A DNA stretch of 64,000 nucleotides from Oscillospiraceae bacterium (GCA_015068305.1 SVKV01000007.1:1-64000); one strand, 5' to 3'; positions 33,611-42,701 are shown, counted from the stretch's first letter. Translations and numbers: made by a program. Notes: a model not told the origin generated them from the sequence alone.

Positions 33611-35026
33611 ATGAGTGTTACTGATTTTGTTGCGAAGCTGAATGGAATTGCCTGGGGCCCCTGGATGCTGATCCTGCTGGTTGGCACGGGTATCTATCTG
33701 AGTGCGCGGGTGGGCTTCATTCAGTTTGCAAAGTTTGGTTATGTGATGAAGAATACCCTTGTCAAGCTGTTTTCCAAGCAGACTGCAGGTGAGGGCGAAG
33801 TCACGCCTTTCCAGGCACTGTCCACCGCTCTGGCGGCAACCGTCGGTACCGGCAATATCGCCGGTGTTACCGGTGCGATTGTTGTGGGCGGACCCGGTGC
33901 AGTTTTCTGGATGTGGGTCTCCGCGCTGTTTGGTATGATTACCAAGTACGCAGAAGTGGTGCTGGCCATCCGTTACCGTGAGCGCAACGAACACGGCGAC
34001 TGGGTCGGCGGCCCCATGTACTACATCAAGAACGGTCTGGGCAAGAACTGGACCTGGCTGAGCGTAATTTTCTGTATTCTGGGTTCTCTGGCTGCATTTG
34101 GCATCGGTAATATGACCCAGGTCAATACCATTGCCGGATCCATTAATACGGCCATCGATGCTTTCGGCGGCAATACTGCCGGAAATTCCTTCGTTGTGTT
34201 CGGTCAGAGTGTTTCGTTCTCCAGTCTGGTTGTGGGTGGTATCGTGGCTTTGATTGTTGCACTGGTTCTCTTCGGCGGCATCAAGCGGATCGGTTCCTTT
34301 GCCGAACGGGTCGTTCCTGTTATGGCGGCAGTTTATATCGTCTGCGGTATCTGCGTGATTGTTACCAATATCGGTGCTGTGGGTAATGTGTTCGCCATGA
34401 TCTTCAAGGGTGCATTCAGCGCTGAGGCTGCCCTTGGCGGTGCTTTCGGCATCACCATCATGACCACCATCCAGAAGGGCGTCGGCCGCGGTGTTTTCTC
34501 CAATGAAGCTGGCCTCGGTTCTGCTCCCATGGCCCATGCTGCCTCTTCTGAAACCGATCCTGTGAAGCAGGGCTTGTACGGTATCTTTGAGGTGTTTATG
34601 GACACCATCGTGATCTGCACCCTGACTGCGCTCACCCTCCTGTGCGGTGCAGCCGGCGGCGTTGAGATCCCCTGGGGTCAGAGCGGCGGCGCAGAGCTGA
34701 TCAGCGCCTCCTTCGCCACAGTCTTTGGCAATCAGCTTGGTTCTCTGATCGTTGCGGTTGCCCTGTCTCTGTTTGCGCTGACCACCATTCTCAGCTGGTC
34801 CCTCTATGGCTCCCGCTGCTGCGAGTATCTGCTGGGAACCCGGGTTGTGAAGGTCTACCAGGTCACCTTTGTTGCGGTGATTCTGATCGGTGCAACACTG
34901 AAGCTGCAGCTGGTCTGGGATATTGCCGATACCCTCAACGGTTTCATGGCAATCCCCAACCTGGTGGCGCTGCTGGGCCTGTCCGGTGTGGTCATTCAGC
35001 TGACTAAGGAGCATTTTAAGAAATAA
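33611..35026 (+). CDS. Alanine/glycine:cation symporter (AGCS family)
   Basis: 471 residues with about eleven membrane helices. AGCS marks: FQALSTALAATVGTGNIAGVTGAIVVGGPGAVFWMW, KYAEVVLAIRYRE...GGPMYYI, and KGVGRGVFSNEAGLGSAPMAHAAS. It imports alanine or glycine with sodium. Start ATG 33611 follows TTGGAGGAAAGAATA. Single gene with own promoter and terminator. Confidence 0.95.
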   Translation: MSVTDFVAKLNGIAWGPWMLILLVGTGIYLSARVGFIQFAKFGYVMKNTLVKLFSKQTAGEGEVTPFQALSTALAATVGTGNIAGVTGAIVVGGPGAVFWMWVSALFGMITKYAEVVLAIRYRERNEHGDWVGGPMYYIKNGLGKNWTWLSVIFCILGSLAAFGIGNMTQVNTIAGSINTAIDAFGGNTAGNSFVVFGQSVSFSSLVVGGIVALIVALVLFGGIKRIGSFAERVVPVMAAVYIVCGICVIVTNIGAVGNVFAMIFKGAFSAEAALGGAFGITIMTTIQKGVGRGVFSNEAGLGSAPMAHAASSETDPVKQGLYGIFEVFMDTIVICTLTALTLLCGAAGGVEIPWGQSGGAELISASFATVFGNQLGSLIVAVALSLFALTTILSWSLYGSRCCEYLLGTRVVKVYQVTFVAVILIGATLKLQLVWDIADTLNGFMAIPNLVALLGLSGVVIQLTKEHFKK

Positions 35027-35032
35027 TACATT

Positions 35033-35062
35033 TGGTGCCGGTATTTGCCGGCACCATTTTTT
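35033..35062 (+). terminator. Terminator of the symporter gene
   Basis: Stem TGGTGCCGG / CCGGCACCA, 6-base loop, T6 tail. Confidence 0.92.
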
Positions 35063-35071
35063 ATCCGGTCG

Positions 35072-35100
35072 TTGCAAAGAACCTGCCGTTATGATATACT
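35072..35100 (+). promoter_or_regulatory. Promoter of the nucleoside phosphorylase gene
   Basis: TTGCAA at 35072-35077, 17-base spacer, TATACT at 35095-35100. Confidence 0.75.
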
Positions 35101-35133
35101 GATACCATCAATTCAGAAACAGGAGGATGTCCT

Positions 35134-35904
35134 ATGCAAGATATCGGTATGCAGTTTCACATTCGCTGTAAAGAGGGCGATGTGGGCCGTTATGTATTTC
35201 TGCCAGGTGATCCCGGCCGGTGCGAATCCATTGCGAAGCATTTTGATAATCCCGTCCATGTGGGAATGAACCGGGAGTACAATATCTGGAACGGAACCCT
35301 TCTGGGTGAAAAGGTTACCGTCTGTTCCACCGGCATCGGCGGCCCCTCAGCCTCCATCGCCATGGAGGAGCTGGCTGCCATCGGCGCGGATACCTTTATC
35401 CGTGTGGGCACCTGCGGCGGTATCGATATGAATGTCTGCCCCGGTGATGTGGTGGTTGCCACCGGCGCTATTCGCTATGAGCATACTTCTCTGGAATATG
35501 CCCCCATTGAGTTCCCGGCAGTTGCGGATTTTGACATTACCGCCGCCCTGAAGGCTGCTAGCGAGGACCTTGGCTACCGGACCCATGTGGGTGTTGTGCA
35601 GTGCAAAGATTCCTTCTACGGCCAGCACAGCCCTGAAAAATCCCCCGTCTACTATGATCTGCTGCAGAAGTGGGAAAGCTGGAAGCGCCTTGGCGTGAAG
35701 GCCAGCGAAATGGAGTCCTCGGCGCTGTTCGTGGTGGCAGCGGCCCTGGGTGTCCGCTGCGGCAGCTGCTTCCATGCGGTATGGAACCAGGAACGGGAGA
35801 AGGCAGGCCTTTTCATGGAAATGACCGAGGATACCTCCGGTGCCATCAAGGTCGGCATCGAGGCCATGAAGCGGATCATTGCCGCAGACCTGGCAAAGAA
35901 GTAA
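35134..35904 (+). CDS. udp: Uridine phosphorylase-type nucleoside phosphorylase
   Basis: 256 residues of the NP-I family. Phosphate and ribose site motifs are [36 protein letters not shown] and the family signature [19 protein letters not shown]. It splits uridine (possibly other nucleosides) with phosphate into base and ribose-1-phosphate for salvage. The EMESS form favours uridine phosphorylase, but a related purine enzyme cannot be excluded. ATG 35134 follows AGGAGGATGTCCT. Confidence 0.87.
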   Translation: MQDIGMQFHIRCKEGDVGRYVFLPGDPGRCESIAKHFDNPVHVGMNREYNIWNGTLLGEKVTVCSTGIGGPSASIAMEELAAIGADTFIRVGTCGGIDMNVCPGDVVVATGAIRYEHTSLEYAPIEFPAVADFDITAALKAASEDLGYRTHVGVVQCKDSFYGQHSPEKSPVYYDLLQKWESWKRLGVKASEMESSALFVVAAALGVRCGSCFHAVWNQEREKAGLFMEMTEDTSGAIKVGIEAMKRIIAADLAKK

Positions 35905-35910
35905 TGATGA

Positions 35911-35943
35911 AAGCCGTACAGCAAAAAGCTGTACGGCTTTTGT
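35911..35943. terminator. Bidirectional terminator
   Basis: Stem AAGCCGTACAGC / GCTGTACGGCTT with loop AAAAA, between convergent genes. Confidence 0.9.
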
Positions 35944-36497
35944 TATTCAAATGCAAAATGATCCCTGATGATCCGGGCAGCTTCTTCCGGGGAGATGTCC
36001 GAATTGTCAAGCCTGAGATAATTGGGGAAGGGAATCTCCCCGGGCAGACTTTCGCACCGGTAGCGGCGGTCATCATTCATAAGGCGGTTGTTGGAGGCCT
36101 CGATATCCCGCTTGGATGCTTTGTGCTTCAGCCGGTTTTCTGTTGCATTTCTTGCCAGACGGACATCCTGTGGGGCAATAAGCTCCACATAGTAAACATC
36201 TTCTTCTGCCAGACCGAAACAGGTTTTCACGGATTCGACGTAGTCCCAGTCTTCCTGGCGGTCGAAAGCCCACATGAATGTGAAAATCAGACCGAAGCTG
36301 TTGGTTTTCGCGAATTCTTCGAAGATAATCTCCCGTAACCGCTTGATTGCCTCAATGTTAAAATATCCGAAAATCTCCAGCACAGGCTCAATCATCATGT
36401 GATTGTGAAACAGCCGGAAGGGGGTAATTTTGCACAGCTCCTGGCCGACGGTCATTTTGCCTACAGCGGAATTACCGAATAATAACAACAGCTTCAT
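35943..36497 (-). CDS. P-loop kinase/ATPase-like protein, function unknown
   Basis: 184 residues with Walker A GNSAVGKMT at residues 8-16, an FHNHMMIEPVLEIFG segment, and a lid-like basic region (RLARNATENRLKHKASKRDIE). The fold resembles AAA_33/small-molecule kinases; no substrate can be named. ATG 36497 follows AAAGGTG and lies five bases behind the thioesterase gene on the same strand. Confidence 0.75.
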   Translation of the reverse strand: MKLLLLFGNSAVGKMTVGQELCKITPFRLFHNHMMIEPVLEIFGYFNIEAIKRLREIIFEEFAKTNSFGLIFTFMWAFDRQEDWDYVESVKTCFGLAEEDVYYVELIAPQDVRLARNATENRLKHKASKRDIEASNNRLMNDDRRYRCESLPGEIPFPNYLRLDNSDISPEEAARIIRDHFAFE

Positions 36498-36502
36498 CGC
36501 AG

Positions 36503-36889
36503 TTACACCTTTGCGTAGGCTTTTTCCAGGAATTTCTGGACCGGAACGATGGCCCGCTTGTGGGTGCCCTTGCCGATTTCGCCGGCTTCATCGAAAGCCT
36601 TCACAGAGAAGGTAATGATCTTGCCGTCCACAGCGGTGACTTCTGCTTCTGCACGGACTTCCAGTCCCACAGGAGTTGCGCTGGTGTGCTGGATATTCAG
36701 CTCGATGCCCACAGTGGTTTTATCCTCGCCCAGAGCCTCTTCGATTGCCTCGCAGGCGGCGCCTTCCATCAGCGCTACCATGCAGGGGGTGGCATAGACC
36801 AGCAGGGAACCGGAGCCCACTTCCTTGGCGGTATCTTCCCGTTCTACCAGCGTCGTAACTTCTGCTTTCATTCCAACAGTGATTTCCAT
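36503..36889 (-). CDS. Hot-dog fold thioesterase, fluoroacetyl-CoA thioesterase-like
   Basis: 128 residues. Hot-dog signatures VGSGSLLVYATPCMVALMEGAACEAI and NIQHTSATPVG match FlK-type enzymes (Thr, Glu and His catalytic set). It hydrolyses an acyl-CoA; true substrate unknown. The start was placed at ATG 36889 (MEITVGMKAEV, with AGGAAGTG upstream). The frame stays open far upstream opposite pncB, which is a shadow. It leads the P-loop gene in a two-gene operon. Confidence 0.88.
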   Translation of the reverse strand: MEITVGMKAEVTTLVEREDTAKEVGSGSLLVYATPCMVALMEGAACEAIEEALGEDKTTVGIELNIQHTSATPVGLEVRAEAEVTAVDGKIITFSVKAFDEAGEIGKGTHKRAIVPVQKFLEKAYAKV

Positions 36890-36953
36890 AGTCAAACACT
36901 TCCTTTCTGATGCCAATATAACGGAAAACCGGGGCGCTGTCAATGAAAAAGGG

Positions 36954-36982
36954 TTGCCTTTTTGTTCATCGGGAATTATAAT
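36954..36982 (+). promoter_or_regulatory. Promoter of pncB
   Basis: TTGCCT at 36954-36959, 17-base spacer, TATAAT at 36977-36982. Confidence 0.7.
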
Positions 36983-37015
36983 AAAAACACGAAACTTACT
37001 GTGAGGTGTACTTTT

Positions 37016-38470
37016 ATGAAAGTTTACGACAAGATCAATCTGACCATGCTCTGTGACTTTTATGAACTGACCATGGCCTACGGCTATTTTGAAAAGGGTT
37101 ACAAAGAGCGCATTACCTATTTTGATGTGTTCTACCGCCAGTGTCCCGACGGCGGCGGCTTCGCCATCGCGGCCGGTCTGGAGCAGATTATCGATTACAT
37201 CCAGGAGCTGCATTTTGATCCCGAGGACATTCAGTATCTGCGGGAGCGGAATCTGTTCTCCGAGGAATTCCTGGAGTATCTGGCAAACTTCAAGTTTACC
37301 GGCGATATCTGGGCTGTTCCCGAGGGCACTCCCATTTTCCCCAAGGAGCCCATCATGACGGTCCGCGCTCCCGCCATTGAGGCCCAGCTGATTGAGACCT
37401 TCCTGCTGCTGAGCATCAACCACCAGAGCCTCATCGCCACCAAGGCAAACCGGGTTGTCCGTGCCGCTGACGGCAGAACCGTGCTGGAATTCGGCTCCCG
37501 CCGGGCTCAGGGCGCAGATGCCGCCATCCTGGGTGCCCGAGCTGCCTACATCGGCGGCTGCAACGGCACTGCCTGCACCATTTCCGATCAGCTCTTCGGT
37601 GTCAAGGCCGGCGGTACCATGGCCCACGCCTGGGTCCAGATGTTCGACACCGAGTATGAGGCTTTCAAGAAATACGTTGAGCTCTATCCCAACAATGCAA
37701 CACTGCTGGTGGATACCTACAATACCCTCAAGTCCGGTGTGCCCAATGCCATCCGGGTATTCAACGAGGTGCTGAAGCCCCTGGGTATTACCAAGTGCGG
37801 CATTCGCCTGGACTCCGGTGATATGACCTACCTCAGCAAGAAAGCCCGGCAGATGCTGGATGAGGCCGGCTGGACCGAGTGCCAGATTTCCGTGTCCAAC
37901 TCTCTGGATGAGCACATCATCCAGGATATCCTCCGCCAGGGTGCCAAGATCGATATGTTCGGCGTGGGCGAGCGGCTGATCACCGCCAAGAGCGAGCCTG
38001 TCTTCGGCGGCGTATACAAGCTGGTGGCCGTGGAACAGGAAGACGGCACCGTGCAACCCAAGATCAAGATCTCTGAGAATGTCGGCAAGATCACTACGCC
38101 CCACTATAAGAAGCTCTACCGCTTCTACGGCAACGACACCGGCAAGGCCATTGCAGACTATCTGTGTGTCTACGATGAGACCGTGGATGATTCCAAGGAC
38201 TTCGAGATCTTCGATCCCGATGCAACCTGGAAGCGGAAGAATGTGTACAATTTCACTGCCAAGGAGCTGCAGGTTCCCATCTTCAAAAATGGCGAACTGG
38301 TCTACAAGTGCCCCACGCTGGAGCAGATCCGGGACTACTGCCTGCAGCAGGTGGATACCCTGTGGGATGAAGTGAAGCGCTTTGACAATCCCCACATTTA
38401 CTATGTGGACCTGAGCCAGAAGCTTTGGGACATCAAGTACGGTCTGCTGAAGGATAATTCCATCAAATGA
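37016..38470 (+). CDS. pncB: Nicotinate phosphoribosyltransferase
   Basis: 484 residues, a type with N-terminal LTMLCDFYELTMAYGYF, catalytic core EFGSRRAQGADAAILGARAAYIGGCNGTAC and the phosphate loop GIRLDSGDMTYLSKKAR. It converts nicotinate and PRPP to NaMN in NAD salvage. ATG 37016 follows GTGAGGTG. Its stop overlaps the next gene (ATGA). Confidence 0.95.
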   Translation: MKVYDKINLTMLCDFYELTMAYGYFEKGYKERITYFDVFYRQCPDGGGFAIAAGLEQIIDYIQELHFDPEDIQYLRERNLFSEEFLEYLANFKFTGDIWAVPEGTPIFPKEPIMTVRAPAIEAQLIETFLLLSINHQSLIATKANRVVRAADGRTVLEFGSRRAQGADAAILGARAAYIGGCNGTACTISDQLFGVKAGGTMAHAWVQMFDTEYEAFKKYVELYPNNATLLVDTYNTLKSGVPNAIRVFNEVLKPLGITKCGIRLDSGDMTYLSKKARQMLDEAGWTECQISVSNSLDEHIIQDILRQGAKIDMFGVGERLITAKSEPVFGGVYKLVAVEQEDGTVQPKIKISENVGKITTPHYKKLYRFYGNDTGKAIADYLCVYDETVDDSKDFEIFDPDATWKRKNVYNFTAKELQVPIFKNGELVYKCPTLEQIRDYCLQQVDTLWDEVKRFDNPHIYYVDLSQKLWDIKYGLLKDNSIK

Positions 38471-38961
38471 GAAAGACCCCTGCAAGTAAAATCGCCTTCG
38501 GCGGCATCTTTGCGGCACTGGCTTTGGTGATCATGAACCTGGGAAGCCTGATTCCGGTGGCAACCTATGTCTGCCCCATGCTGTGCATGCTGATTCTGGC
38601 TTTTGTGACCGGAATGTGCGGCACCCGGATTGGCTGGGCCTGGTACGGAGCGGTTGCAATTCTCTCGGTGCTGATGGCGCCGGATAAGGAAGCGGCTGCA
38701 GTATTCGTGTTCCTGGGGTATTATCCGATTGTCAAACCCCGGTTTGACCGGCTGCGCCACCCGCTGATACCGAAGCTGGCGCTGTTCAATACTGTGATCC
38801 TCCTTATGTACTGGCTGCTGCTGAGGCTGCTGGGCATGGACAGAATCGCAGCGGAATTTGAGGAAATGGGAAAGATCCTCACAGCGGTGATGCTTCTGAT
38901 GGGAAATCTGATTTTCTTCATGCTGGACTTTGCGCTGACCCGTTTTTCAAGAATCAAATAA
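38467..38961 (+). CDS. Small membrane protein coupled to pncB, unknown function
   Basis: 164 residues, about five helices: KIAFGGIFAALALVIMNLGSLIPVATYVCPMLCMLILAFVTGM at the N-terminus, two more around the middle and one at the C-terminus. The layout is reminiscent of ECF-type substrate-binding membrane proteins, which would suit vitamin uptake beside pncB, but no specific family motif is visible. Translationally coupled to pncB by a four-base overlap. Confidence 0.75.
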   Translation: MRKTPASKIAFGGIFAALALVIMNLGSLIPVATYVCPMLCMLILAFVTGMCGTRIGWAWYGAVAILSVLMAPDKEAAAVFVFLGYYPIVKPRFDRLRHPLIPKLALFNTVILLMYWLLLRLLGMDRIAAEFEEMGKILTAVMLLMGNLIFFMLDFALTRFSRIK

Positions 38962-38964
38962 GGA

Positions 38965-38991
38965 AGGGCCGGTTTAACCGGCCCTCTTTTT
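38965..38991 (+). terminator. Terminator of the pncB operon
   Basis: Stem AGGGCCGG / CCGGCCCT with loop TTTAA and a T run. Confidence 0.88.
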
Positions 38992-39000
38992 GGAGGAACT

Positions 39001-39249
39001 ATGGCAAATACCTGGAAACTTTATATCCTCCGATGTGGAGACGGAAGCCTGTATACCGGCATCACCACGGATGTACCTAAGCGCCTGGAAGCACACCGCA
39101 GCGGCAAGGGTGCCAAATACACCCGTGGAAGAGGACCGCTGGAACTTATGTACAGCGAAGACTGCGGCGATCATTCTGCTGCTCTGAAGCGGGAACTGGA
39201 AATTAAGGCACTGCCGAGAGAAGAGAAACTGAAACTGACAGAAAAATGA
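39001..39249 (+). CDS. GIY-YIG nuclease superfamily protein (YhbQ/UPF0213-like)
   Basis: 82 residues, one domain: WKLYILRCGDGSLYTGITTDVPKRLEAHRSGKGAKYTRGRGP, with the GIY-YIG-type tyrosines replaced as in the UPF0213 group (LYIL, LYTG), Arg of KRLEAH and a late Glu (ALKRELEIKAL). Likely a small structure-specific nuclease in DNA repair; unproven. Ribosome site GGAGGAACT overlaps the T tract of the preceding terminator. Confidence 0.88.
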   Translation: MANTWKLYILRCGDGSLYTGITTDVPKRLEAHRSGKGAKYTRGRGPLELMYSEDCGDHSAALKRELEIKALPREEKLKLTEK

Positions 39250-39272
39250 CCTCCCTTCGGGAGGTCGTTTTT
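39248..39272 (+). terminator. Terminator of the GIY-YIG gene
   Basis: Stem GACCTCCC / GGGAGGTC, loop TTC, then GTTTTT; begins in the stop codon. Confidence 0.9.
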
Positions 39273-39320
39273 GTAAACTGGTGCTTTGCAGAGGGAGCGA
39301 AAAAAGCACTTGCAGCTTTC

Positions 39321-39349
39321 TGGACACGGAATGATGCCTCTGGTATAAT
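39321..39349 (+). promoter_or_regulatory. Promoter of the XRE/effector-domain regulator
   Basis: TGGACA at 39321-39326, 17-base spacer, TATAAT at 39344-39349. Confidence 0.65.
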
Positions 39350-39380
39350 GCATTTATCACGAAGAAAGGCGGCGAATGAA

Positions 39381-40130
39381 ATGAAACTTGGAAAAAACCT
39401 GCAATATCTGCGGAAATTACACGGCAATATGACACAGGAAAAACTTGCCGAGCGGATGAATGTATCCCGCCAGACGGTTTCGAAATGGGAAAACGGCGAA
39501 GTATATCCGGAGTTGGATAAGCTGATGGAATTGAGTAAAATGTTTTCATGTACCATTGATGGGCTTCTGAAAGAGGATTTGGAGCCCAATGATGCCTGCT
39601 TTTCGAAGGTGACACTGCTTCATGTACCGGCCTTTACACTGGGAAGATATGTGATGATCAGTCCTCAGCCGGAGGATGATGTGCACCGGTATCTGGATGA
39701 TTGGGCAAAGCGAAGCGGCCTTTACGACTGGATTCTGAATCCTCGGCAGATCGGCTGGGATTTTCCATTTGTGTCCATGGAGCAGCAGAACCGGTTTGGT
39801 CTCCGGGGATATGTGGCCGGATGGATCCTGCCGGAAGGCTTTGAGCCGAAATGCCCAGGTGTGGAAATCTACACGCAGGAAGCAACATCTTACGCACGGA
39901 TCACAGTCCATGATCCGTTCAGATCCGCATTTGACCGGATACCTAAGGGATATCAAAAAATACTTGCATTTCTGGGAGCCAACGGATTCAAAGAGAGCCA
40001 CGGAACAGCCTATCTTGGCTGCTTTGAAGAAGTCTATGATAATGACGGAGAAACCTATATGGATATCTACATTCATGCGGACTGTGTCGGGAAAGGGAAT
40101 CTGCATACGGACTTCAGCAGAGGCATGTAA
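39381..40130 (+). CDS. XRE-type regulator with GyrI-like effector-binding domain
   Basis: 249 residues. Residues about 3-62 form a Cro/C1 HTH (GKNLQYLRKLHGNMTQEKLAERMNVSRQTVSKWENGEVYPELDKLMELS). The rest (residues ~80-249) resembles the SOUL/GyrI-like effector domain (FTLGRYVMISPQPEDDVHRYLDDWAKRSGL...DIYIHADC). Such proteins bind small cationic or hydrophobic ligands. ATG 39381 follows AAAGGCGG; the longer frame to 39246 begins before the promoter. Targets unknown. Confidence 0.85.
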   Translation: MKLGKNLQYLRKLHGNMTQEKLAERMNVSRQTVSKWENGEVYPELDKLMELSKMFSCTIDGLLKEDLEPNDACFSKVTLLHVPAFTLGRYVMISPQPEDDVHRYLDDWAKRSGLYDWILNPRQIGWDFPFVSMEQQNRFGLRGYVAGWILPEGFEPKCPGVEIYTQEATSYARITVHDPFRSAFDRIPKGYQKILAFLGANGFKESHGTAYLGCFEEVYDNDGETYMDIYIHADCVGKGNLHTDFSRGM

Positions 40131-40157
40131 AAAAGCGTGGGCATAGCCCACGCTTTT
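40131..40157. terminator. Bidirectional terminator
   Basis: Stem AAAAGCGTGGGC / GCCCACGCTTTT between convergent genes. Confidence 0.9.
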
Positions 40158-40168
40158 GTTGTATAGCA

Positions 40169-41095
40169 TTAAAGTTCTTCGGCAACAGCCAGCAGCAAAA
40201 TACCGACGATCACAACGGTGATGAATGCGTAGGTCTTCCAGGACAGCTTTTCCTTCAGGAAGATCCGGGACAGCAGCAGGGAAACCACACAGACGGAGGA
40301 GAGGATGGGAGCGGCCACAGCATCCACACCGCCCAGGGCATAAACGTAAGTAAACTGACCGGCAGTCTCAAAAACGGCTGCCAGGATCTTGTCCTTATGC
40401 TGGGGAACAGCGCCGAACTTGACGCCCTTGGATTTGATGAAGATGAACAGAATCAGGGCGAACAGGGCGAAGGTCAGCTCATAGCTGGTGTTGGCAACGG
40501 CTTCGATGGTCTCCTCGGTAACATCCACCAGGGGAGTAGCGGCGACGTCCTCCACCAGGAAGAATGCATCGTCCAGGAAGGTGCCGAAAGCATCCAGCAG
40601 GGCGTACAGGAAGGGCATAATAAAGGAGACAACAGCCAGAGTCTTGCCGTAGTTTTTCTTTCTGGGGGTCTCACCGCGGTTTTCCAGGTAGCTGACACCC
40701 ACAACACCAACGGTAATCACACCGACAGCAACCCAGGTGAGGACGGAGAATTCATCACCCATAAAAATTGCAAAGAGCAGGACGCAGATTACACCGGCAG
40801 TGTTCTCAATGGGGTCGGAGATGGACTCCTCCAGGAAGCGCATTCCGAAATAGGAGAAGGCCATGGAGATGATGTAAAACAGGGAAACAGGGGCGTAGAC
40901 CAGCAGGTTGACGGGATTGTAGCCGATATCCTGTGTCAGCAGGGTAAAGATGGCATGGGCACCCATGACCACACCGACCCAGACACAGATCTTCAGATGG
41001 GAGTACTTCTCATCAGGACGCGCACCTTTTTTGTAAAACAGTTCTGCGGTGCCCCACAGAAGCGCAGTTGCGATGGAAAAGAATAACCAGGACAT
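40169..41095 (-). CDS. EamA/DMT superfamily transporter
   Basis: 308 residues with ten helices in two EamA halves (about residues 1-140 and 155-305). Between them is an acidic insert with FLDDAFFLVEDVAATPLVDVTEETIEAVANTS, longer than usual. DMT proteins move metabolites such as amino acids. Start ATG 41095 follows GAGGT. It is third in an operon with the AbrB-like regulator and the PLP lyase, so it may export or import the lyase substrate or product. Confidence 0.88.
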   Translation of the reverse strand: MSWLFFSIATALLWGTAELFYKKGARPDEKYSHLKICVWVGVVMGAHAIFTLLTQDIGYNPVNLLVYAPVSLFYIISMAFSYFGMRFLEESISDPIENTAGVICVLLFAIFMGDEFSVLTWVAVGVITVGVVGVSYLENRGETPRKKNYGKTLAVVSFIMPFLYALLDAFGTFLDDAFFLVEDVAATPLVDVTEETIEAVANTSYELTFALFALILFIFIKSKGVKFGAVPQHKDKILAAVFETAGQFTYVYALGGVDAVAAPILSSVCVVSLLLSRIFLKEKLSWKTYAFITVVIVGILLLAVAEEL

Positions 41096-41126
41096 ATTTG
41101 TTTACCTCATTTCTTTGAGATTAGGA

Positions 41127-42410
41127 TTACAGATTCACAAGTCCGGCATCCACCATTTTCTGCAGGCTGTTCAGGATGCCCAGCTTTGCGTGGTGCCAGG
41201 TCAGACCGCCCTGGAAATAGACGGCATAGGGTTCCCGGATGGGACCGTCGGCAGACAGTTCCATGGTACTGCCCTGAATGAAGGCACCCGCTGCCATGAT
41301 CACCTGGTTTTCATAACCGGGCATATCGCCGGGAATGGGGGTTGCGAAGCTGTCCACAGGTGCGGCGGACTGGATGCCCTTGCAGAAGGCAATCATGCCC
41401 TCCTCGCTGCCCAGTTCCACAGCCTGGATGATATCGTGACGGGATTCGGTTGCATTGGGCACACACCGGAAGCCCAGGGGCTCATAAAGGTTTGCGGCGA
41501 AGATGGCGCCCTTTTCTGCACTGGCGGTGACGCCGGGGGACAGGAAGAAGCCCTGGTACAGCTGGTTCATCAGACCGAAGTTGGCGCCTACCTCCTGGCC
41601 CAGGCCGGGAGCGGAAAGCCGGTAAGCGCAGCGGTCGATGCAGGCCCGGGTGCCTGCGATATAGCCGCCGGAGGAGGCCAGACCGCCGCCGGGGTTTTTG
41701 ATGAGGCTGCCCACGATCATATCGGCGCCCACATCGGAGGGCTCGATGGTCTCCACAAACTCGCCGTAGCAGTTATCCACCATCACCAGCACATCGGGTT
41801 TGATTGCTTTGCAGAAGGCAATGAGCTCGCCGATCTGGGTAACCGAGAAGGTGGGGCGGGTGGCATAGCCCTTGGAGCGCTGAATGGTGATCAGCTTGGT
41901 CTTTTCGTTGATGGCAGCCCGGATACCCTCGTAGTCAAAGGCACCGCCTTCCAGCAGATCAACCTGCCGGTAGCTGACGCCATACTCAGCAAGAGAGCAG
42001 GGGGAGGGACGGATGCCGATGACCTCCTGCAGGGTGTCGTAGGGCAGACCCACGGGAGAAAGAAGCTCATCACCGGGCAGAAGATTTGCGCTGAGGGCGA
42101 TGGTCAGTGCGTGGGTGCCGCAGGTGATGTGGGGGCGGACCAGAGCAGCTTCCGTATGGAACACATCTGCATAGACCTGCTCCAGCTTGTCACGGCCCTC
42201 ATCGTTGTAGCCATAGCCGGAGGAGGCGGCAAAGCAGGTGGCGCTGACCCGGTTCTTCCGGAAAGCTGCCAGAACCTTGGCCTGATTGTATTCAGCCACC
42301 TGGTCGATTTTTTCAAAACGTTCTTTCAGCCGGGCAATGGCCGCCTCGCCGTACTGATAGACAGCAGGGGAGATGCCCATGCTTTCATAAAGCGCAGTCA
42401 ATTCTTTCAT
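41127..42410 (-). CDS. PLP-dependent methionine gamma-lyase family protein ('aluminium resistance')
   Basis: 427 residues of the PF06838 family. CASFGYG-type AASSGYGYND, VDNCYGEF (PLP Asp) and GSLIKNPGGGLASSGGYIAG with Schiff-base Lys238 are present, with the Cys-containing AYRLSAPGLGQEVGA. The family is annotated as aluminium resistance or methionine gamma-lyase, but its reaction is uncertain. It lies three bases behind the AbrB gene and upstream of the EamA transporter. Confidence 0.9.
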   Translation of the reverse strand: MKELTALYESMGISPAVYQYGEAAIARLKERFEKIDQVAEYNQAKVLAAFRKNRVSATCFAASSGYGYNDEGRDKLEQVYADVFHTEAALVRPHITCGTHALTIALSANLLPGDELLSPVGLPYDTLQEVIGIRPSPCSLAEYGVSYRQVDLLEGGAFDYEGIRAAINEKTKLITIQRSKGYATRPTFSVTQIGELIAFCKAIKPDVLVMVDNCYGEFVETIEPSDVGADMIVGSLIKNPGGGLASSGGYIAGTRACIDRCAYRLSAPGLGQEVGANFGLMNQLYQGFFLSPGVTASAEKGAIFAANLYEPLGFRCVPNATESRHDIIQAVELGSEEGMIAFCKGIQSAAPVDSFATPIPGDMPGYENQVIMAAGAFIQGSTMELSADGPIREPYAVYFQGGLTWHHAKLGILNSLQKMVDAGLVNL

Positions 42411-42413
42411 ATG

Positions 42414-42653
42414 TCAGTCCTCATTATCTACGGAATTGAAAATTTTAGTTGCAAGATCATTCAGGGCATCGGGCCTTGTCACGATCAGACCGGTCTCGGT
42501 CTTTCCCAGAATCAGCAGAGTATCGCCGGGGGCGATGCCGAAAAATTCCCGGGCTTCCTTGGGAATTACGATCTGGCCCCGGTCACCGACTTTTGCGGTT
42601 CCAAATATCCGGGGCGCTTTGCCTTTGCCCAGGATGTGTTTGCCTCCAGGCAT
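42414..42653 (-). CDS. AbrB/SpoVT-type DNA-binding protein
   Basis: 79 residues with the swapped-hairpin motif GTAKVGDRGQIVIPKEAREFFGIAPGDTLLILG at residues ~18-50 and a short acidic tail. ATG 42653 follows AAGGAAGTGATCCC. It leads the operon with the PLP lyase and EamA gene, so it is probably their local or autogenous regulator; alternatively it is a global transition-state regulator. Confidence 0.88.
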   Translation of the reverse strand: MPGGKHILGKGKAPRIFGTAKVGDRGQIVIPKEAREFFGIAPGDTLLILGKTETGLIVTRPDALNDLATKIFNSVDNED

Positions 42654-42701
42654 GGGATCACTTCCTTAAAATCACATTTTTCATACTTTTCACACCGTTG
42701 C

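Noticed and set aside
36893..38518. Upstream extension of the thioesterase frame to 671 codons
   Set aside because: It runs antisense to pncB, a clear real gene; the thioesterase has a good start and ribosome site at 36889.
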